Origin: an uncultured Oscillospiraceae bacterium
Lineage (GTDB): Bacteria; Bacillota; Clostridia; Oscillospirales; Oscillospiraceae
DNA: 55,275 nt
NCBI GenBank assembly: GCA_944385485.1
Contig: CALWXL010000005.1
Span: 1 to 55,275 of the forward strand
Direction of reading: 5' to 3'
Of the stretch, positions 15,290 to 23,673 are shown piece by piece. The notes beneath the pieces were generated by a model. That model did not search any database, was not told the DNA's origin, and saw nothing but the letters and a program-made list of their open reading frames with translations. The translations under genes and the position numbers were made by a program. The first letter of the stretch is position 1. Each line of letters starts with the position of its first letter.

Positions 15290-16315
15290 TTACGGTTCCA
15301 CCAGGATTTCTGCCTCCAGGCGAGGCAACAGCTGCCCAATCTCGCCGCAGGGCAGCCCCAACGTGCGCAACTCAGTGAGCAGCGCCGGGGCATCTTCCCC
15401 GTCCACCGCCAGTAGCAGACCCCCCGAGGTCTGGGGGTCAAAGAGCAGTTCCTCCTGGGCAAAACTGAGGCCATGGAGCACCGCCCGGGAGGCGGCAAAA
15501 TTGCGGTTGCGCTGTCCGGCGGCGGTGAGATAAAACTCATTGGCACAGTCATAGGCGGTGTCCAGCACCGGAAGCGCATGGGCGTAAATGCGGGCGGTGA
15601 GGTCGGGCCGCATCATCTCATGGAGGTGGCCCAGAAGGCCAAACCCTGTGACATCGGTGGCGGCGTGGACCCGGTACTTGGCGGCCACCTCCGCGGCGTA
15701 CTTATTCAGGGTGATCATGGACTTCACCGCTCCGGCAAAGGCCTTGGCATCTGCCTGTCCCAGCCGGGCCGCCGTACACAGAAGCCCCACCCCCAGGGGC
15801 TTGGTGAGGATGAGGCGATCCCCCACCCGTCCGGTGTTGTTGGCCAGGATGCGCTGGGGGTGTACCACCCCCGTCACCGACAGGCCATACTTCACCTCTT
15901 GGTCGGCAATGGAATGTCCCCCTGCCAGAGAGCCCCCGGCCTCCACCACCTTTTCACTGCCGCCCCGGAGAATCTCTCCCAGGATGTTCAAATCCATCTC
16001 CTCGGGAAAACAGACGATATTCAGGGCCGTTTTCACCTCTCCCCCCATGGCATAGATGTCGCTGAGGGCATTGGTGGCCGCCACCTGCCCGAACAGATAG
16101 GGGTCATCCAGCATGGGCGGGAAAAAGTCCAGGGTTTGCACCATGGCGATGTCGTCGGTGAGCTGATACACCGCTGCATCGTCGCTGGACTGGGCCCCAA
16201 TGAGCAAATTGGGGTCGGTGGGCCGAGGCAGGCCCGCCAGCACACGGCTCAAAGCCGCCGGGCCCAGTTTGGCGGTGCAGCCGCCCCCTCGGCAAAACTT
16301 CAACGGTTCTCCCAT
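15290..16315 (-). CDS. selD: Selenide, water dikinase (selenophosphate synthetase)
   Basis: 341 residues. Makes selenophosphate from selenide and ATP. The N-terminal catalytic loop GGGCTAK contains Cys13 and Lys16, which correspond to E. coli Cys17 and Lys20; the second loop Cys (E. coli Cys19) is Ala here. ATP and metal motifs follow: [31 protein letters not shown] and GGHSI. The codon for Cys13 is TGC, so this SelD is not itself a selenoprotein. selD starts inside the end of the ModE-like gene (16-bp overlap). No selA, selB or selC is present here, so selenophosphate may serve Moco, selenouridine or Sec made elsewhere. Confidence 0.95.
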   Translation of the reverse strand: MGEPLKFCRGGGCTAKLGPAALSRVLAGLPRPTDPNLLIGAQSSDDAAVYQLTDDIAMVQTLDFFPPMLDDPYLFGQVAATNALSDIYAMGGEVKTALNIVCFPEEMDLNILGEILRGGSEKVVEAGGSLAGGHSIADQEVKYGLSVTGVVHPQRILANNTGRVGDRLILTKPLGVGLLCTAARLGQADAKAFAGAVKSMITLNKYAAEVAAKYRVHAATDVTGFGLLGHLHEMMRPDLTARIYAHALPVLDTAYDCANEFYLTAAGQRNRNFAASRAVLHGLSFAQEELLFDPQTSGGLLLAVDGEDAPALLTELRTLGLPCGEIGQLLPRLEAEILVEP

Positions 16316-16665
16316 GGGAAAATACCTCCTCCAAAATGCTTGTGGGCCAGATGATCCAGAGCTTCACGTGCCTCTACTTCAAAGGCACGGTATGCCCCCA
16401 GCAGCCGCTCCCCTTCTGGGGTGAGCTCTGCTCCACCTCCGCCCACCCCTCCGGTGTGGCGCACCAACAGAGGGAACCCCAGGTTCTTCTCGCACTCCCG
16501 CACCACGTTCCAGGCCTTGTTATAGCTCATGCCCAGCTCCATGGCACTTTTGCGCAACGAGCCGTTCTTGCCTACCCCTTCCAGCAACGCGGCAATGCCC
16601 GGCCCAAACGCCTTTTCCCCCCGCATGAGCCGCAGGGTACTTTGTACCTGGAATTTCTCTTCCAT
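16300..16665 (-). CDS. ModE-type N-terminal winged-helix regulator
   Basis: 121 residues, about the size of a lone LysR/ModE DNA-binding domain. It shows the motif series of the ModE N-terminal domain: [40 protein letters not shown] (helix-turn-helix), and [20 protein letters not shown] (wing). The molybdate-binding TOBE/MopI domain is absent. It is the first gene of the selenium/Moco operon, with GAGAGG upstream, and is a plausible local regulator. Effector sensing cannot be seen. Confidence 0.85.
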   Translation of the reverse strand: MEEKFQVQSTLRLMRGEKAFGPGIAALLEGVGKNGSLRKSAMELGMSYNKAWNVVRECEKNLGFPLLVRHTGGVGGGGAELTPEGERLLGAYRAFEVEAREALDHLAHKHFGGGIFPWENR

Positions 16666-16727
16666 ACCATTATCCTCTCTCGGGTATAACGCTATTCAAA
16701 AAATAAGAGGCAAAGCCTTATGATATT

Positions 16728-16756
16728 GGTATACACGGAAAATGCCCTCCTGTCAA
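16728..16756 (-). promoter_or_regulatory. Promoter of the selenium/Moco operon
   Basis: TTGACA (16756-16751), 17-bp spacer, TATACC (16733-16728), about 60 bp before the first start codon. Confidence 0.8.
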
Positions 16757-16760
16757 GGCT

Positions 16761-16803
16761 TTCACCCCCACCCGACCCAGGTACTGGGTCGAACGGGGGT
16801 GAA
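16761..16803 (-). terminator. Two-part hairpin after the NTPase gene
   Basis: TTCACCCCC/GGGGGTGAA outer stem and CGACCCA/TGGGTCG inner stem with an internal loop, 6 bp past the NTPase stop codon. There is no T tract; the next operon's -35 box lies directly behind it. Confidence 0.55.
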
Positions 16804-16808
16804 TTCTG

Positions 16809-17333
16809 TTATTCTTCCAGCTGGGCTTTCACGAAAGCCAAGATCGGAACAAACAGCTGGTCCCGGTTTTCCCGGGTAATAGAAAAGACCTGAGCGTTGG
16901 GGTGTTGGCGCACCTGGTTCAAAAAAGGCCGGTCCATATCCTTTACCGCCGCCAACACCGGGGCCTCACCGTCCAGATGGGCCAAAATGGCCTGGCAAAA
17001 GGCGGGAGAACAGGCCTCCATGAACCCGATCTCATCCATCACCAGCAGCTGACCTCCGCCCATAGCCGCCACCTGGGGGGCCAGGCCGTGGAAGGCGTCC
17101 GGGTACACCTGAGGGCAACGGTTCTTACAATGCCCCAGCAAGTGGTTCGGTGGGTAGCTTTTCGGCTCTCCCAGGGGGTGAAAATACACCGGGCTTCCCA
17201 GCTCTGGATCCACTAAGTTCGGTTCCTTTTGGGTGAGAAATCCGCAGAGGGAGGGGTGGAGTTCCTCCACCACTCGCCGGATGAGGGTGCTCTTCCCCAC
17301 CCCTGGGGGGCCTACCACAAGTGCGTGTCTCAT
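16809..17333 (-). CDS. THEP1-like nucleoside-triphosphatase
   Basis: 174 residues. P-loop GPPGVGKST at 8-16, a Walker B-like QLLVMDEIGFMEA near 95-107, and the THEP1 (NTPase_1) motif order with a C-terminal ITRENRD. A stretch HCKNRCPQVYPDAF could hold a metal ion. These small NTPases have broad nucleotide specificity and unclear roles. Here the gene is the last of an operon with a methyltransferase and a metal-type ABC transporter (ATGA overlap with the binding protein), so a chaperone- or insertion-type role for the imported metal or cofactor is a reasonable guess. Confidence 0.85.
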   Translation of the reverse strand: MRHALVVGPPGVGKSTLIRRVVEELHPSLCGFLTQKEPNLVDPELGSPVYFHPLGEPKSYPPNHLLGHCKNRCPQVYPDAFHGLAPQVAAMGGGQLLVMDEIGFMEACSPAFCQAILAHLDGEAPVLAAVKDMDRPFLNQVRQHPNAQVFSITRENRDQLFVPILAFVKAQLEE

Positions 17334-18424
17334 GACAGGAAGGCGTGGTCGGTGATGGTCTCATACTGCTCCTGGGTGAGTGTGCAATCATAGAACAGCT
17401 GGTAGTACTCCATCACCTCTTCTTTTACATCGTAATCACAGTACTGGGGGTAGAGCTGAGCGGTGAGCCAGATCAGGGACAGATAGCGCTGTGATGCAGG
17501 CGGCATTCCCATCCAGTTATGGGGGCCCTGAGGCACCTGAACATACCGCTTGGTTTGGATGGCGGTAATGTCCTTCCAGGTGTCCCGCTGGTCCACATCC
17601 TCGTAGATGCTGCCCGGGGCAAAGAGGATAAAGTCCGGGTTCCACAGGGCGATCTGCTCCATGGTCACCTCGTTGCCCGTACCCTTACTCGTGGGGCTGT
17701 CCACCACCGCCAAGTTGTTGGTGAGCAAGTCCAGAACCTCGGCATGGTAAGAGCCACGGGCCAATACGTTCAGCCCCTCCTGGCCCATGATATACAGGGC
17801 ATTTACCTTGTTCTCCCCCACCTGCTCCATGATGGATTGGGTGCGGTCATAGACCCGCTGGCAGAACTGGGCCAGCTCCTCCCCCTTCTCCTCCTTGCCC
17901 AGCAGCTTGCCCAGGGTACGGAAGGTCTGGGGCATACTCTCCAGCGTGGCGGAGACGTAGACGGTGGGGATTCCAGTCTGGGCTTGCAGGGTGTCCAGGT
18001 CCTCGTTGCCCGAGTCCTTGGGCTCCCCGATGTCCACAATGAGCTGGGGAGCTGCCAGAGCCAGTTCCTCCACATTCAGGTCCGCTGAGCCGTACAACTG
18101 GCCAAAGACAGGCAACTGGAGGTACTGCTCGTCGATGATGCCCTGGGCAGAGTCGTCCCACTTGGACGCCAGCCCCACAAACATTTCCGGGGCAATGGCA
18201 AAGAGGACAATCTGGGCCAGAGGACCGGAGGGGACAATGCGGCTGATTTGAGCGGGAATCTCCACTTGTCTGCCGCAGTCATCCACCACAGTGCGGGTCT
18301 CCACACTCTGGCTCTGACTGGCCTGAGGGCTGTCCGTCCCCTTGGACTGGGGGGCAGTGCAAGCTGCCAATTGCAGCGCCATGGCTCCACAGAGCAGTAG
18401 GGCTGCCAAACGCTTGGTTTTCAT
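17330..18424 (-). CDS. FecB-type ABC transporter substrate-binding lipoprotein
   Basis: 364 residues. Signal peptide with lipobox LQLAAC (Cys22), then the periplasmic binding protein fold for iron complexes or corrinoids: TRTVVDDCGRQVEIP, RIVPSGPLAQIVLFAI, and an ALYIMGQEGLNVLARG lobe. Compared with siderophore binding proteins it has an unusual C-terminal half with PQGPHNWMGMPPASQRYLSL, also seen in molybdate/tungstate or cobalt-like FecB relatives as I recall, so ligand identity is open. It overlaps both neighbours by ATGA. Confidence 0.85.
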   Translation of the reverse strand: MKTKRLAALLLCGAMALQLAACTAPQSKGTDSPQASQSQSVETRTVVDDCGRQVEIPAQISRIVPSGPLAQIVLFAIAPEMFVGLASKWDDSAQGIIDEQYLQLPVFGQLYGSADLNVEELALAAPQLIVDIGEPKDSGNEDLDTLQAQTGIPTVYVSATLESMPQTFRTLGKLLGKEEKGEELAQFCQRVYDRTQSIMEQVGENKVNALYIMGQEGLNVLARGSYHAEVLDLLTNNLAVVDSPTSKGTGNEVTMEQIALWNPDFILFAPGSIYEDVDQRDTWKDITAIQTKRYVQVPQGPHNWMGMPPASQRYLSLIWLTAQLYPQYCDYDVKEEVMEYYQLFYDCTLTQEQYETITDHAFLS

Positions 18425-19218
18425 ATCTGACTCTCCTTTGTCTTCGTTTCGTTCACCGGGAGAAAGACCCGGGCTTTGTCGTCCATCAGGTGGAAGCCTA
18501 TGACAGGCACTCCGTACAGCTGGGAAATCAGCGCATCGTTCATAGTCTCCTCAGGCGTTCCGTAGGCCACCACCTGCCCCTGGTTCAGAGCCAGGATGCG
18601 ATGGGAGTACTGGTAGGCCTGTTCCGGGTCGTGGGTGGACTGGATGATAGCGTAGCCACGCCGGGCCAGCTCTCCCACCGTCTCCATTACCTGGAGGCGG
18701 TTTCCAAAATCCAAGCTGGCAGAGGGTTCATCCATCACCAGAATTTTGGCCTGCTGGGCCATGGCCCGGGCAATGAGCACCAGCTGCCGCTCTCCGCCGC
18801 TGATGTGGCAATAGCCCCGGTCCCGCAAGTGGGTGATGCCCAGCTGGGCCAGGGCGGCCTCTGCCTGAGCCCGCTGCGCCTTGCCAGGCGCGGAAAAGCG
18901 GCCCAGCTGAGCGGTGGTGCCCATGAGCACCATATCCAGCACCGTAAAGTTAAACACGGGGTTGTGGGATTGGGGAATATAGGCAATGAGCCGGGACAGC
19001 TGGGACGCTTTCATCCCGGCGACATCCTGTCCGTCGATCTGAGTTTCCCCCGCTGTTGGGGTGAGCAGCCCCAGCATACAGCGAAACAGGGTACTCTTTC
19101 CCGCCCCATTGGGGCCCAGCACCGACAGCACCTCCCCTGCATGTGCCTGGAAGGAGACATCTTGGAGCACAGGGCGAGCACCATAAGAAAAGGACAGATT
19201 CTTGACGCTCAAACTCAT
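18421..19218 (-). CDS. FecE-type ABC transporter ATP-binding protein
   Basis: 265 residues. Walker A GPNGAGKST near 34-42, Q-loop YIPQSHNP, signature HISGGERQLV, Walker B ILVMDEPSASLD and an H-loop STHD. This is the FecE/BtuD pattern for uptake of iron complexes or cobalamin. It is co-transcribed between the permease and binding-protein genes with 4-bp overlaps at each end. Confidence 0.92.
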   Translation of the reverse strand: MSLSVKNLSFSYGARPVLQDVSFQAHAGEVLSVLGPNGAGKSTLFRCMLGLLTPTAGETQIDGQDVAGMKASQLSRLIAYIPQSHNPVFNFTVLDMVLMGTTAQLGRFSAPGKAQRAQAEAALAQLGITHLRDRGYCHISGGERQLVLIARAMAQQAKILVMDEPSASLDFGNRLQVMETVGELARRGYAIIQSTHDPEQAYQYSHRILALNQGQVVAYGTPEETMNDALISQLYGVPVIGFHLMDDKARVFLPVNETKTKESQI

Positions 19219-20258
19219 AGCAGGTCCCCCTCTCTGGAGATGAGGTAGAGGAAAAAGGGCGCACCCAAAAAGGAGGTGAGGATGCCAATGGGAATCTCCA
19301 CCGCCAGCAGGTTGCGGGACACATCATCCACCAACAGCAAGAAGAGGGCCCCCAACAGCATGGAGGTGGGCATCAGGTGCTTATAGTTGTCCCCCACCAG
19401 CTTGCGCCCCAGGTGTGGGATGACCAGACCCACCCAGCCGATCATGCCGCTGGCGGACACGCTGGCGGCGGTGATGAGGGTGGCACAGAAGATCACCGCT
19501 CCACGCAGCTCCTTGACGTTGACTCCCATGGTTCTGGCCTCTTCATCCCCCAGGGTGAGCAGGTTGATGCGCCAGCGCAGCAGGTGCAGCCCCACAATCC
19601 CCACCGTCATAGGCAGCAGGGCGTAGAGAACGTCCCGGGGCGCAGTTCCGTTGAGGCTACCCATGAGCCAATAGGTGATGGCAGGCAGCTGGTCGGTGGG
19701 GTCTGCCACCAGCTTGATGAAGGAGGTGCCGCTGGAGACCAGAGAGCTGACCATAATACCAGCCAAAATGAGGCCCACCACCCGCCTGCCCCGGGCCCGA
19801 TTGCCCACAAACATCACCAGAGCCACAGTGAGCAAGCTGAAACAGAACGCCGAGAGCATGACGGTCAGCCCGCTTCCCCCCAGTAAAATGGCCAAAGCCG
19901 CCCCGAAGGCCGCCCCCGAAGAGGCTCCCAGCAAGTCCGGGGAGGCCATGGGGTTTTGAAAGACACCCTGATAGGAGGCTCCCGCTCCAGACAGACAGCC
20001 CCCCACCAGGCAGGCCAGAACCACCCGGGGAATCCGGTGATAGAGCAGCAGAGAGGCCTGGGTGGAGGTCCAAGTCTGCTCCACCTGCAGCCCATGCAGC
20101 CCCAAGTGTTCCAACAGGGCCACCCCCTGCTGGGCCAGAATGCCCATCAGCTCCCCCACTCCGATGGGATATCGCCCCAGAGTCACCGAGAGTACCAGGG
20201 TCAGCACCAGAGCCACGCTCAGCGCAACCAATATAGTAGAATAGGAGCATTTTTTCAT
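19215..20258 (-). CDS. FecCD-type ABC transporter permease
   Basis: 347 residues from ATG 20258, chosen because its ATGA overlaps the methyltransferase stop codon and GAGGGGG lies 7 nt upstream (GTG 20264 is the alternative). About ten membrane helices. FecCD hallmarks: YPIGVGELMGIL, RIPRVVLACLVGGCLSGAGA, GASSGAAFGAALAIL and GWVGLVIPHLGRKLVG. The substrate is not defined by the sequence. Confidence 0.92.
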   Translation of the reverse strand: MKKCSYSTILVALSVALVLTLVLSVTLGRYPIGVGELMGILAQQGVALLEHLGLHGLQVEQTWTSTQASLLLYHRIPRVVLACLVGGCLSGAGASYQGVFQNPMASPDLLGASSGAAFGAALAILLGGSGLTVMLSAFCFSLLTVALVMFVGNRARGRRVVGLILAGIMVSSLVSSGTSFIKLVADPTDQLPAITYWLMGSLNGTAPRDVLYALLPMTVGIVGLHLLRWRINLLTLGDEEARTMGVNVKELRGAVIFCATLITAASVSASGMIGWVGLVIPHLGRKLVGDNYKHLMPTSMLLGALFLLLVDDVSRNLLAVEIPIGILTSFLGAPFFLYLISREGDLL

Positions 20259-20977
20259 GGGCACACCCCCTCATTTCCCACTCTGGGCACCACAAAGAGG
20301 GAAAATTCTTTGGTCTTGGGCAGATAATAAGGGAAATCCGCCCTGTCTGTGGGGCACAGATGGGTGTGGAGATATTCCTCCAGTTCCCAGGCCTCCATGG
20401 GCTGGCAGTAGGCTTGGACAAAGGTCTGCGCCTCCTCCCAGCTTCTCAGGGGCTGGCCGTACTCCAGGGCGTGGTGCTCCACCGTGTACACCACCCCCAT
20501 CTCATCCAGAGATGCCCGCACCTGGGCGGCTCCATGGTGCTTCACCCTCTTACGGTGGGCGGGTCCAAAGGAGCCTCGTGGGTGCTGGTACACCCCCAGA
20601 ATCAGACGCTGCCGGGCGTGGGGGAAGTATCGCTGCATTCCGCAGCTCCCCCCGTGGAAGAGGGCCATCACCGTGTCCCACTCCCCTTCCAATGCTGCCC
20701 CATCCTGGCACAGCGGGGTCAGGTTGGAGATGCCCCGGGCCACGGCCTCCTCCTGCACCGCCGCCACAGCGCCGGGGGCAATATCCACACAGGTGATGCA
20801 CTCACAGTGAGAGGCCAGTTCCAGATCGATGAGACCCGCACCACAGCCCACATCACACAGAGTGGTTCCGGCTGGAATGTGGGCACGCAAAATCTCCCCC
20901 AGTGCCCGGTTGTACCCGGTATACTCGGAGGCATGGCGAAACCAATCCACCGTCTGGCGGTTCCAAACAATGCCCAT
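20255..20977 (-). CDS. Class I SAM-dependent methyltransferase, first gene of metal-uptake operon
   Basis: 240 residues. SAM-binding motif I LCDVGCGAGLIDLEL at 40-54 and acidic motif II CVDIAPGAV. The middle part contains GGSCGMQRYF and a His/Arg-rich HRKRVKHHGAAQVRA segment. It does not match the well-known cobalamin, ubiquinone or rRNA methyltransferases. It heads an operon with FecBCD-type transporter genes and a THEP1-like NTPase, so it may modify an imported or exported metal ligand. Start ATG 20977 has GGAGGGG upstream. Its promoter holds the TGTTGT-N4-ACAACG palindrome. Confidence 0.8.
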   Translation of the reverse strand: MGIVWNRQTVDWFRHASEYTGYNRALGEILRAHIPAGTTLCDVGCGAGLIDLELASHCECITCVDIAPGAVAAVQEEAVARGISNLTPLCQDGAALEGEWDTVMALFHGGSCGMQRYFPHARQRLILGVYQHPRGSFGPAHRKRVKHHGAAQVRASLDEMGVVYTVEHHALEYGQPLRSWEEAQTFVQAYCQPMEAWELEEYLHTHLCPTDRADFPYYLPKTKEFSLFVVPRVGNEGVCP

Positions 20978-21017
20978 ATCCTGCTGCCCCTCCCTTCCCT
21001 TTTAGGTAGTCTATCTG

Positions 21018-21062
21018 AGTATACCAGATGACCGCCCGGTTGTATGTTGTCCAGACAACGTA
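21018..21062 (-). promoter_or_regulatory. Crp/Fnr-type operator and class II promoter of the methyltransferase-ABC operon
   Basis: Palindrome TGTTGT-CCAG-ACAACG (21045-21060, with A/T extension to 21043-21062). On the minus strand an extended -10 TGG-TATACT lies at 21023-21018 and no -35 is present. The palindrome centre is 29.5 bp upstream of the -10 edge, about -41.5 from the expected start site, which is the class II activator position of Crp/Fnr proteins. Confidence 0.8.
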
Positions 21063-21075
21063 ATTGTAGTATACT
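21047..21075 (+). promoter_or_regulatory. Promoter of the Crp/Fnr regulator gene
   Basis: TTGTCC (21047-21052), 17-bp spacer, TATACT (21070-21075). The -35 box lies inside the palindrome, so binding there should block this promoter (autorepression, inferred). Confidence 0.75.
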
Positions 21076-21103
21076 AAGGACAAGAATGAGAGGAGCGAAC
21101 CCC

Positions 21104-21796
21104 ATGGATGAACTTTGCATCTTGCTGAAACAGACGGATTTGCTGGCCCCCTTCTCCCTCCACACTCTGGAAGAAGTTCTTCTCCCCCGGGGCCGTGTGA
21201 CCGAGTACCCCAAAGATGCCACCCTGTTCTACCCCCAGGACCGGGTCAGCCAGGTGCAGGTGCTGCTACGGGGTAAAGTCCATCTCCTTTACTTCATGTC
21301 CGACGGTAAGGTGGATTTGCGCAACGCCCTGGCTCCCCTGTCCATTGTGGGGCTGGACCTCATCTGCACCCGCACCCAGATCTCCCCCTATCAGGCCGTG
21401 GCGGCAGAGCCTTGCGCCCTGTTCTCCTTCCCTGTTTCCCTGCTGTTGGAGCCGGGGGTGCTCCCGGAGGGAGAGCGGCTATCCGCTTTGAACCAGCTGC
21501 TCATCTCCCTGTCCCACATGAATATGCAGAAGGAGTACCGCCTGGCAATTCTCACCCACAACAGCCTGCGGGAGCGCATCCTCGTCTACCTGACCATGCA
21601 GGCCGCTCGCCGCCACACCCTCTCCTTTTCCATCCCCTTTTCCCGGGACGAGATGGCCAGCTTTCTCAGCGTCAACCGCAGCGCCCTCTCCCACGAGCTG
21701 AGCTTGCTGCGACAAGAGGGGGTGCTGGACTTTCACAAAAACCATTTCACCCTGCTGCAATATCAGCTTCCCCAGGAGCCCCGCATCTCCATCTAG
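21104..21796 (+). CDS. Crp/Fnr-family regulator, HcpR-like by its sites
   Basis: 230 residues from ATG 21104 (GAGAGGAG upstream). N-terminal cyclic-nucleotide-binding-like beta barrel (KDATLFYPQDRVSQVQVLLR), a dimer helix, and the C-terminal winged helix FSRDEMASFLSVNRSALSHE, followed by LSLLRQEGVLDFHKNHFTLL. There is no N-terminal Cys cluster, so it is not a classical [4Fe-4S] Fnr. Its divergent promoter and that of ferredoxin-hcp share the same palindrome, which suggests it controls hcp, as HcpR does in other Clostridia. The signal (NO, haem or other) is unknown. Confidence 0.88.
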   Translation: MDELCILLKQTDLLAPFSLHTLEEVLLPRGRVTEYPKDATLFYPQDRVSQVQVLLRGKVHLLYFMSDGKVDLRNALAPLSIVGLDLICTRTQISPYQAVAAEPCALFSFPVSLLLEPGVLPEGERLSALNQLLISLSHMNMQKEYRLAILTHNSLRERILVYLTMQAARRHTLSFSIPFSRDEMASFLSVNRSALSHELSLLRQEGVLDFHKNHFTLLQYQLPQEPRISI

Positions 21797-21852
21797 AAAA
21801 CAGCAAAACAAAAACTGCGCCCCGGCTCTTCACCTTGGACGCAGTCAAACAA

Positions 21853-22044
21853 TTATGCAGCTTTGGTTTTTCTGCCCAGCCGAGCATGGCGGAGCACATG
21901 GACCGTTACGCTGACCACCAGGGTCAGGCCGGACACCCCGTGTAAAATGCCCAGCCACATCCCGGGCATGGGCTTGAGCAATATCCCGCTGACAAACACC
22001 AAAATCAGGGAAACCAACATCACCCAATTTAACATCTTATTCAT
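21853..22044 (-). CDS. Small two-helix membrane protein (DUF4405-like)
   Basis: 63 residues. Two hydrophobic helices (WVMLVSLILVFVSGILL and GVSGLTLVVSVTVHVL) separated by KPMPGMWLGILH. His residues in ILHG and VTVHVLRHARLG are placed like the haem-binding His of cytochrome b-type DUF4405 segments, so haem binding is possible but unproven. GGAGGTCGCT precedes the ATG. A consensus promoter overlapped by a palindrome lies upstream. It is convergent with the Crp/Fnr gene. Confidence 0.75.
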   Translation of the reverse strand: MNKMLNWVMLVSLILVFVSGILLKPMPGMWLGILHGVSGLTLVVSVTVHVLRHARLGRKTKAA

Positions 22045-22056
22045 AGCGACCTCCGA

Positions 22057-22111
22057 TTAGTTTATGCTAACTACGAGTCGTTAGTATATGCTAACCGACA
22101 GTTTTTGTCAA
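22057..22111 (-). promoter_or_regulatory. Consensus promoter with two copies of a TTAG(C/T)ATA-type operator
   Basis: TTGACA (22111-22106), 17-bp spacer and TATACT (22088-22083) on the minus strand. The -10 lies within GTTAGTATATGCTAAC (22080-22095); a second copy, TTAGTTTATGCTAA (22057-22070), follows 24 bp downstream. The layout is that of a repressor site. A related palindrome pair precedes the exporter operon at 31445. Confidence 0.75.
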
Positions 22112-22228
22112 GTCCTTTCTTCCATGTTTTGAGAAAAAATGTCCCGGACAAAAAATTTCGTGGTGAACGAAACCAAAGCGTTTCTTTTCCGGGATGTAGG
22201 GTGAAGGCAGTGAAAAGGGGGAACACAT

Positions 22229-22783
22229 ATGAAGGACCGTGACATTGTGGCTCTCTACTGGCAGCGAGACCAGGAAGCTATCTGGCACACCCAAGAGAAG
22301 TATCACCCATACCTGATGAAAATCGCCCGGGGCATTTTGGGCAGCGAGGAGGACAGCCAGGAGAGCGTCAACGACACCTACTTCAAAGCCTGGAACGCCA
22401 TGCCACCCCACCGTCCCACGGTACTATCCACTTTTCTGGGCAAAATCACCCGCCAGGTCTCCATCGACCTGTGGCGGCGGCGGAACAGCTGGAAGCGTCA
22501 GGGAACCGAGTACGCGCTGTGTTTGGATGAGCTGACCCAGTGCACAGTCTCCGACCCCCAGGAAGAGGTGGATGCTCAACTGTTGGCCCAGACCATCAAC
22601 CGCTTTGTCTCCCAACTCTCCCCTCAGGCCCGAGCCCTGTTTGTCGGCCGCTATTTCTACTGCGATTCCCTCAAGGAGGTGGCCTCCTACTGCCACATGA
22701 GCCAGGGAAAGGCCAAATCCATCCTATTCCGCACCCGGAACCGCCTTCGCAACTACCTCATAGAGGAGGGATTTCAGCCATGA
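22229..22783 (+). CDS. ECF-type RNA polymerase sigma factor
   Basis: 184 residues. Sigma region 2 (HPYLMKIARGILGSEEDSQE, then SVNDTYFKAWNAMPP) and region 4 (LSPQARALFVGRYFYCDSLK, EVASYCHMSQ) are evident, with a linker between. GGGGGAACACAT precedes the ATG. The 3' end overlaps the next gene by ATGA. It heads a three-gene operon with a membrane protein and a serpin, so it probably controls its own operon in response to an envelope signal. An inverted GAAAC/GTTTC element at about 22170-22186 may be part of its promoter. Confidence 0.9.
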   Translation: MKDRDIVALYWQRDQEAIWHTQEKYHPYLMKIARGILGSEEDSQESVNDTYFKAWNAMPPHRPTVLSTFLGKITRQVSIDLWRRRNSWKRQGTEYALCLDELTQCTVSDPQEEVDAQLLAQTINRFVSQLSPQARALFVGRYFYCDSLKEVASYCHMSQGKAKSILFRTRNRLRNYLIEEGFQP

Positions 22784-23673
22784 ACCGCGAGCAACTTATG
22801 GACGCACTGGGTCAACTGGACGACTCACTTTTGGAAGAGGTGGATCAACTCCGCCAAGCCAAGCCCGTCTCCCGCCGTCCCCTTCTGCGCCTGGGCCTTG
22901 CCGCCTGTCTGTGCCTGGCCATCGGAGCGGCAGTCTGGGCCTTTCCCCATCTGGGAACGCCCCCATCGGACAGCAACAGCACCGGGTCATCCGGCTCCGG
23001 CGCCAACTCCGGGTCGTCCTCCGGGATCTACATCCCCCCTGCGTCTGTGCCGGAACAAGAATCGGGCATATCCAGTGATATGTCCGCCCTCTTCATCTAC
23101 CAGGGGCGGTGCTACGTGGAGCTGTCTCATACGCTCCCCTCCCAGGCTCTGCTAGGCTCGCCTCTGGGCTCCTGTACCGGGTCCATCGATGAGTGGACCC
23201 AAGCGGATGGGTACACCGAGGGCAGCGGCACCATCTCCGGCACCTTCTACTCCCTCCAGGGCTATGACCCCACTCATCTGTTGGGAATTCCTCTGGAAAC
23301 CGGAGAAGTTCAAGTTTTTTGGAACAACAACGACCTGACCCTCACCCAGGGCCGGGAGATTCTGAGCGAGATGTTCCATCTGGATCAGGACCTGTCTGGC
23401 ATCGATGTGTCCCAGTGGGACAGCAGCACCTCCGTTCCCCTCACCGATACCACATGTTTGGACACTTTGATGACCGCTTCCTTCCAGCCCTGGAATGCCC
23501 CAAATCAGCCAGACTATCGCCTGACCCTCCACACCTTCCAAGGTCTCCGCTTGGATTTATCGCTGTATGAAGGCGGATATGTCACCGTGGAGGGACTGCC
23601 CTCCGCAGCGCTCCAGTTGGACGATGGGGTCTACCGTCAGCTATACAATCACATTCAGGAGGTGTTATCATGA
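22780..23673 (+). CDS. Single-span membrane protein, probable anti-sigma factor
   Basis: 297 residues from ATG 22780, which overlaps the sigma-factor stop. A short cytosolic N-terminus (MNREQLMDALGQLDDSLLEE) is followed by one membrane helix near residues 39-55, a Ser/Gly-rich linker and an extracytoplasmic domain of about 200 residues. No zinc-binding HxxxCxxC motif is present. Position, topology and coupling argue for an anti-sigma factor, with the outer domain as sensor; this is inference. Confidence 0.75.
   Translation: MNREQLMDALGQLDDSLLEEVDQLRQAKPVSRRPLLRLGLAACLCLAIGAAVWAFPHLGTPPSDSNSTGSSGSGANSGSSSGIYIPPASVPEQESGISSDMSALFIYQGRCYVELSHTLPSQALLGSPLGSCTGSIDEWTQADGYTEGSGTISGTFYSLQGYDPTHLLGIPLETGEVQVFWNNNDLTLTQGREILSEMFHLDQDLSGIDVSQWDSSTSVPLTDTTCLDTLMTASFQPWNAPNQPDYRLTLHTFQGLRLDLSLYEGGYVTVEGLPSAALQLDDGVYRQLYNHIQEVLS

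Noticed and set aside
16761..16803. Riboswitch (Moco type) ahead of the selenium operon
   Set aside because: The hairpin lies upstream of the operon's -35 box, so it is not in the operon's transcript; it is better read as the end of the NTPase operon.
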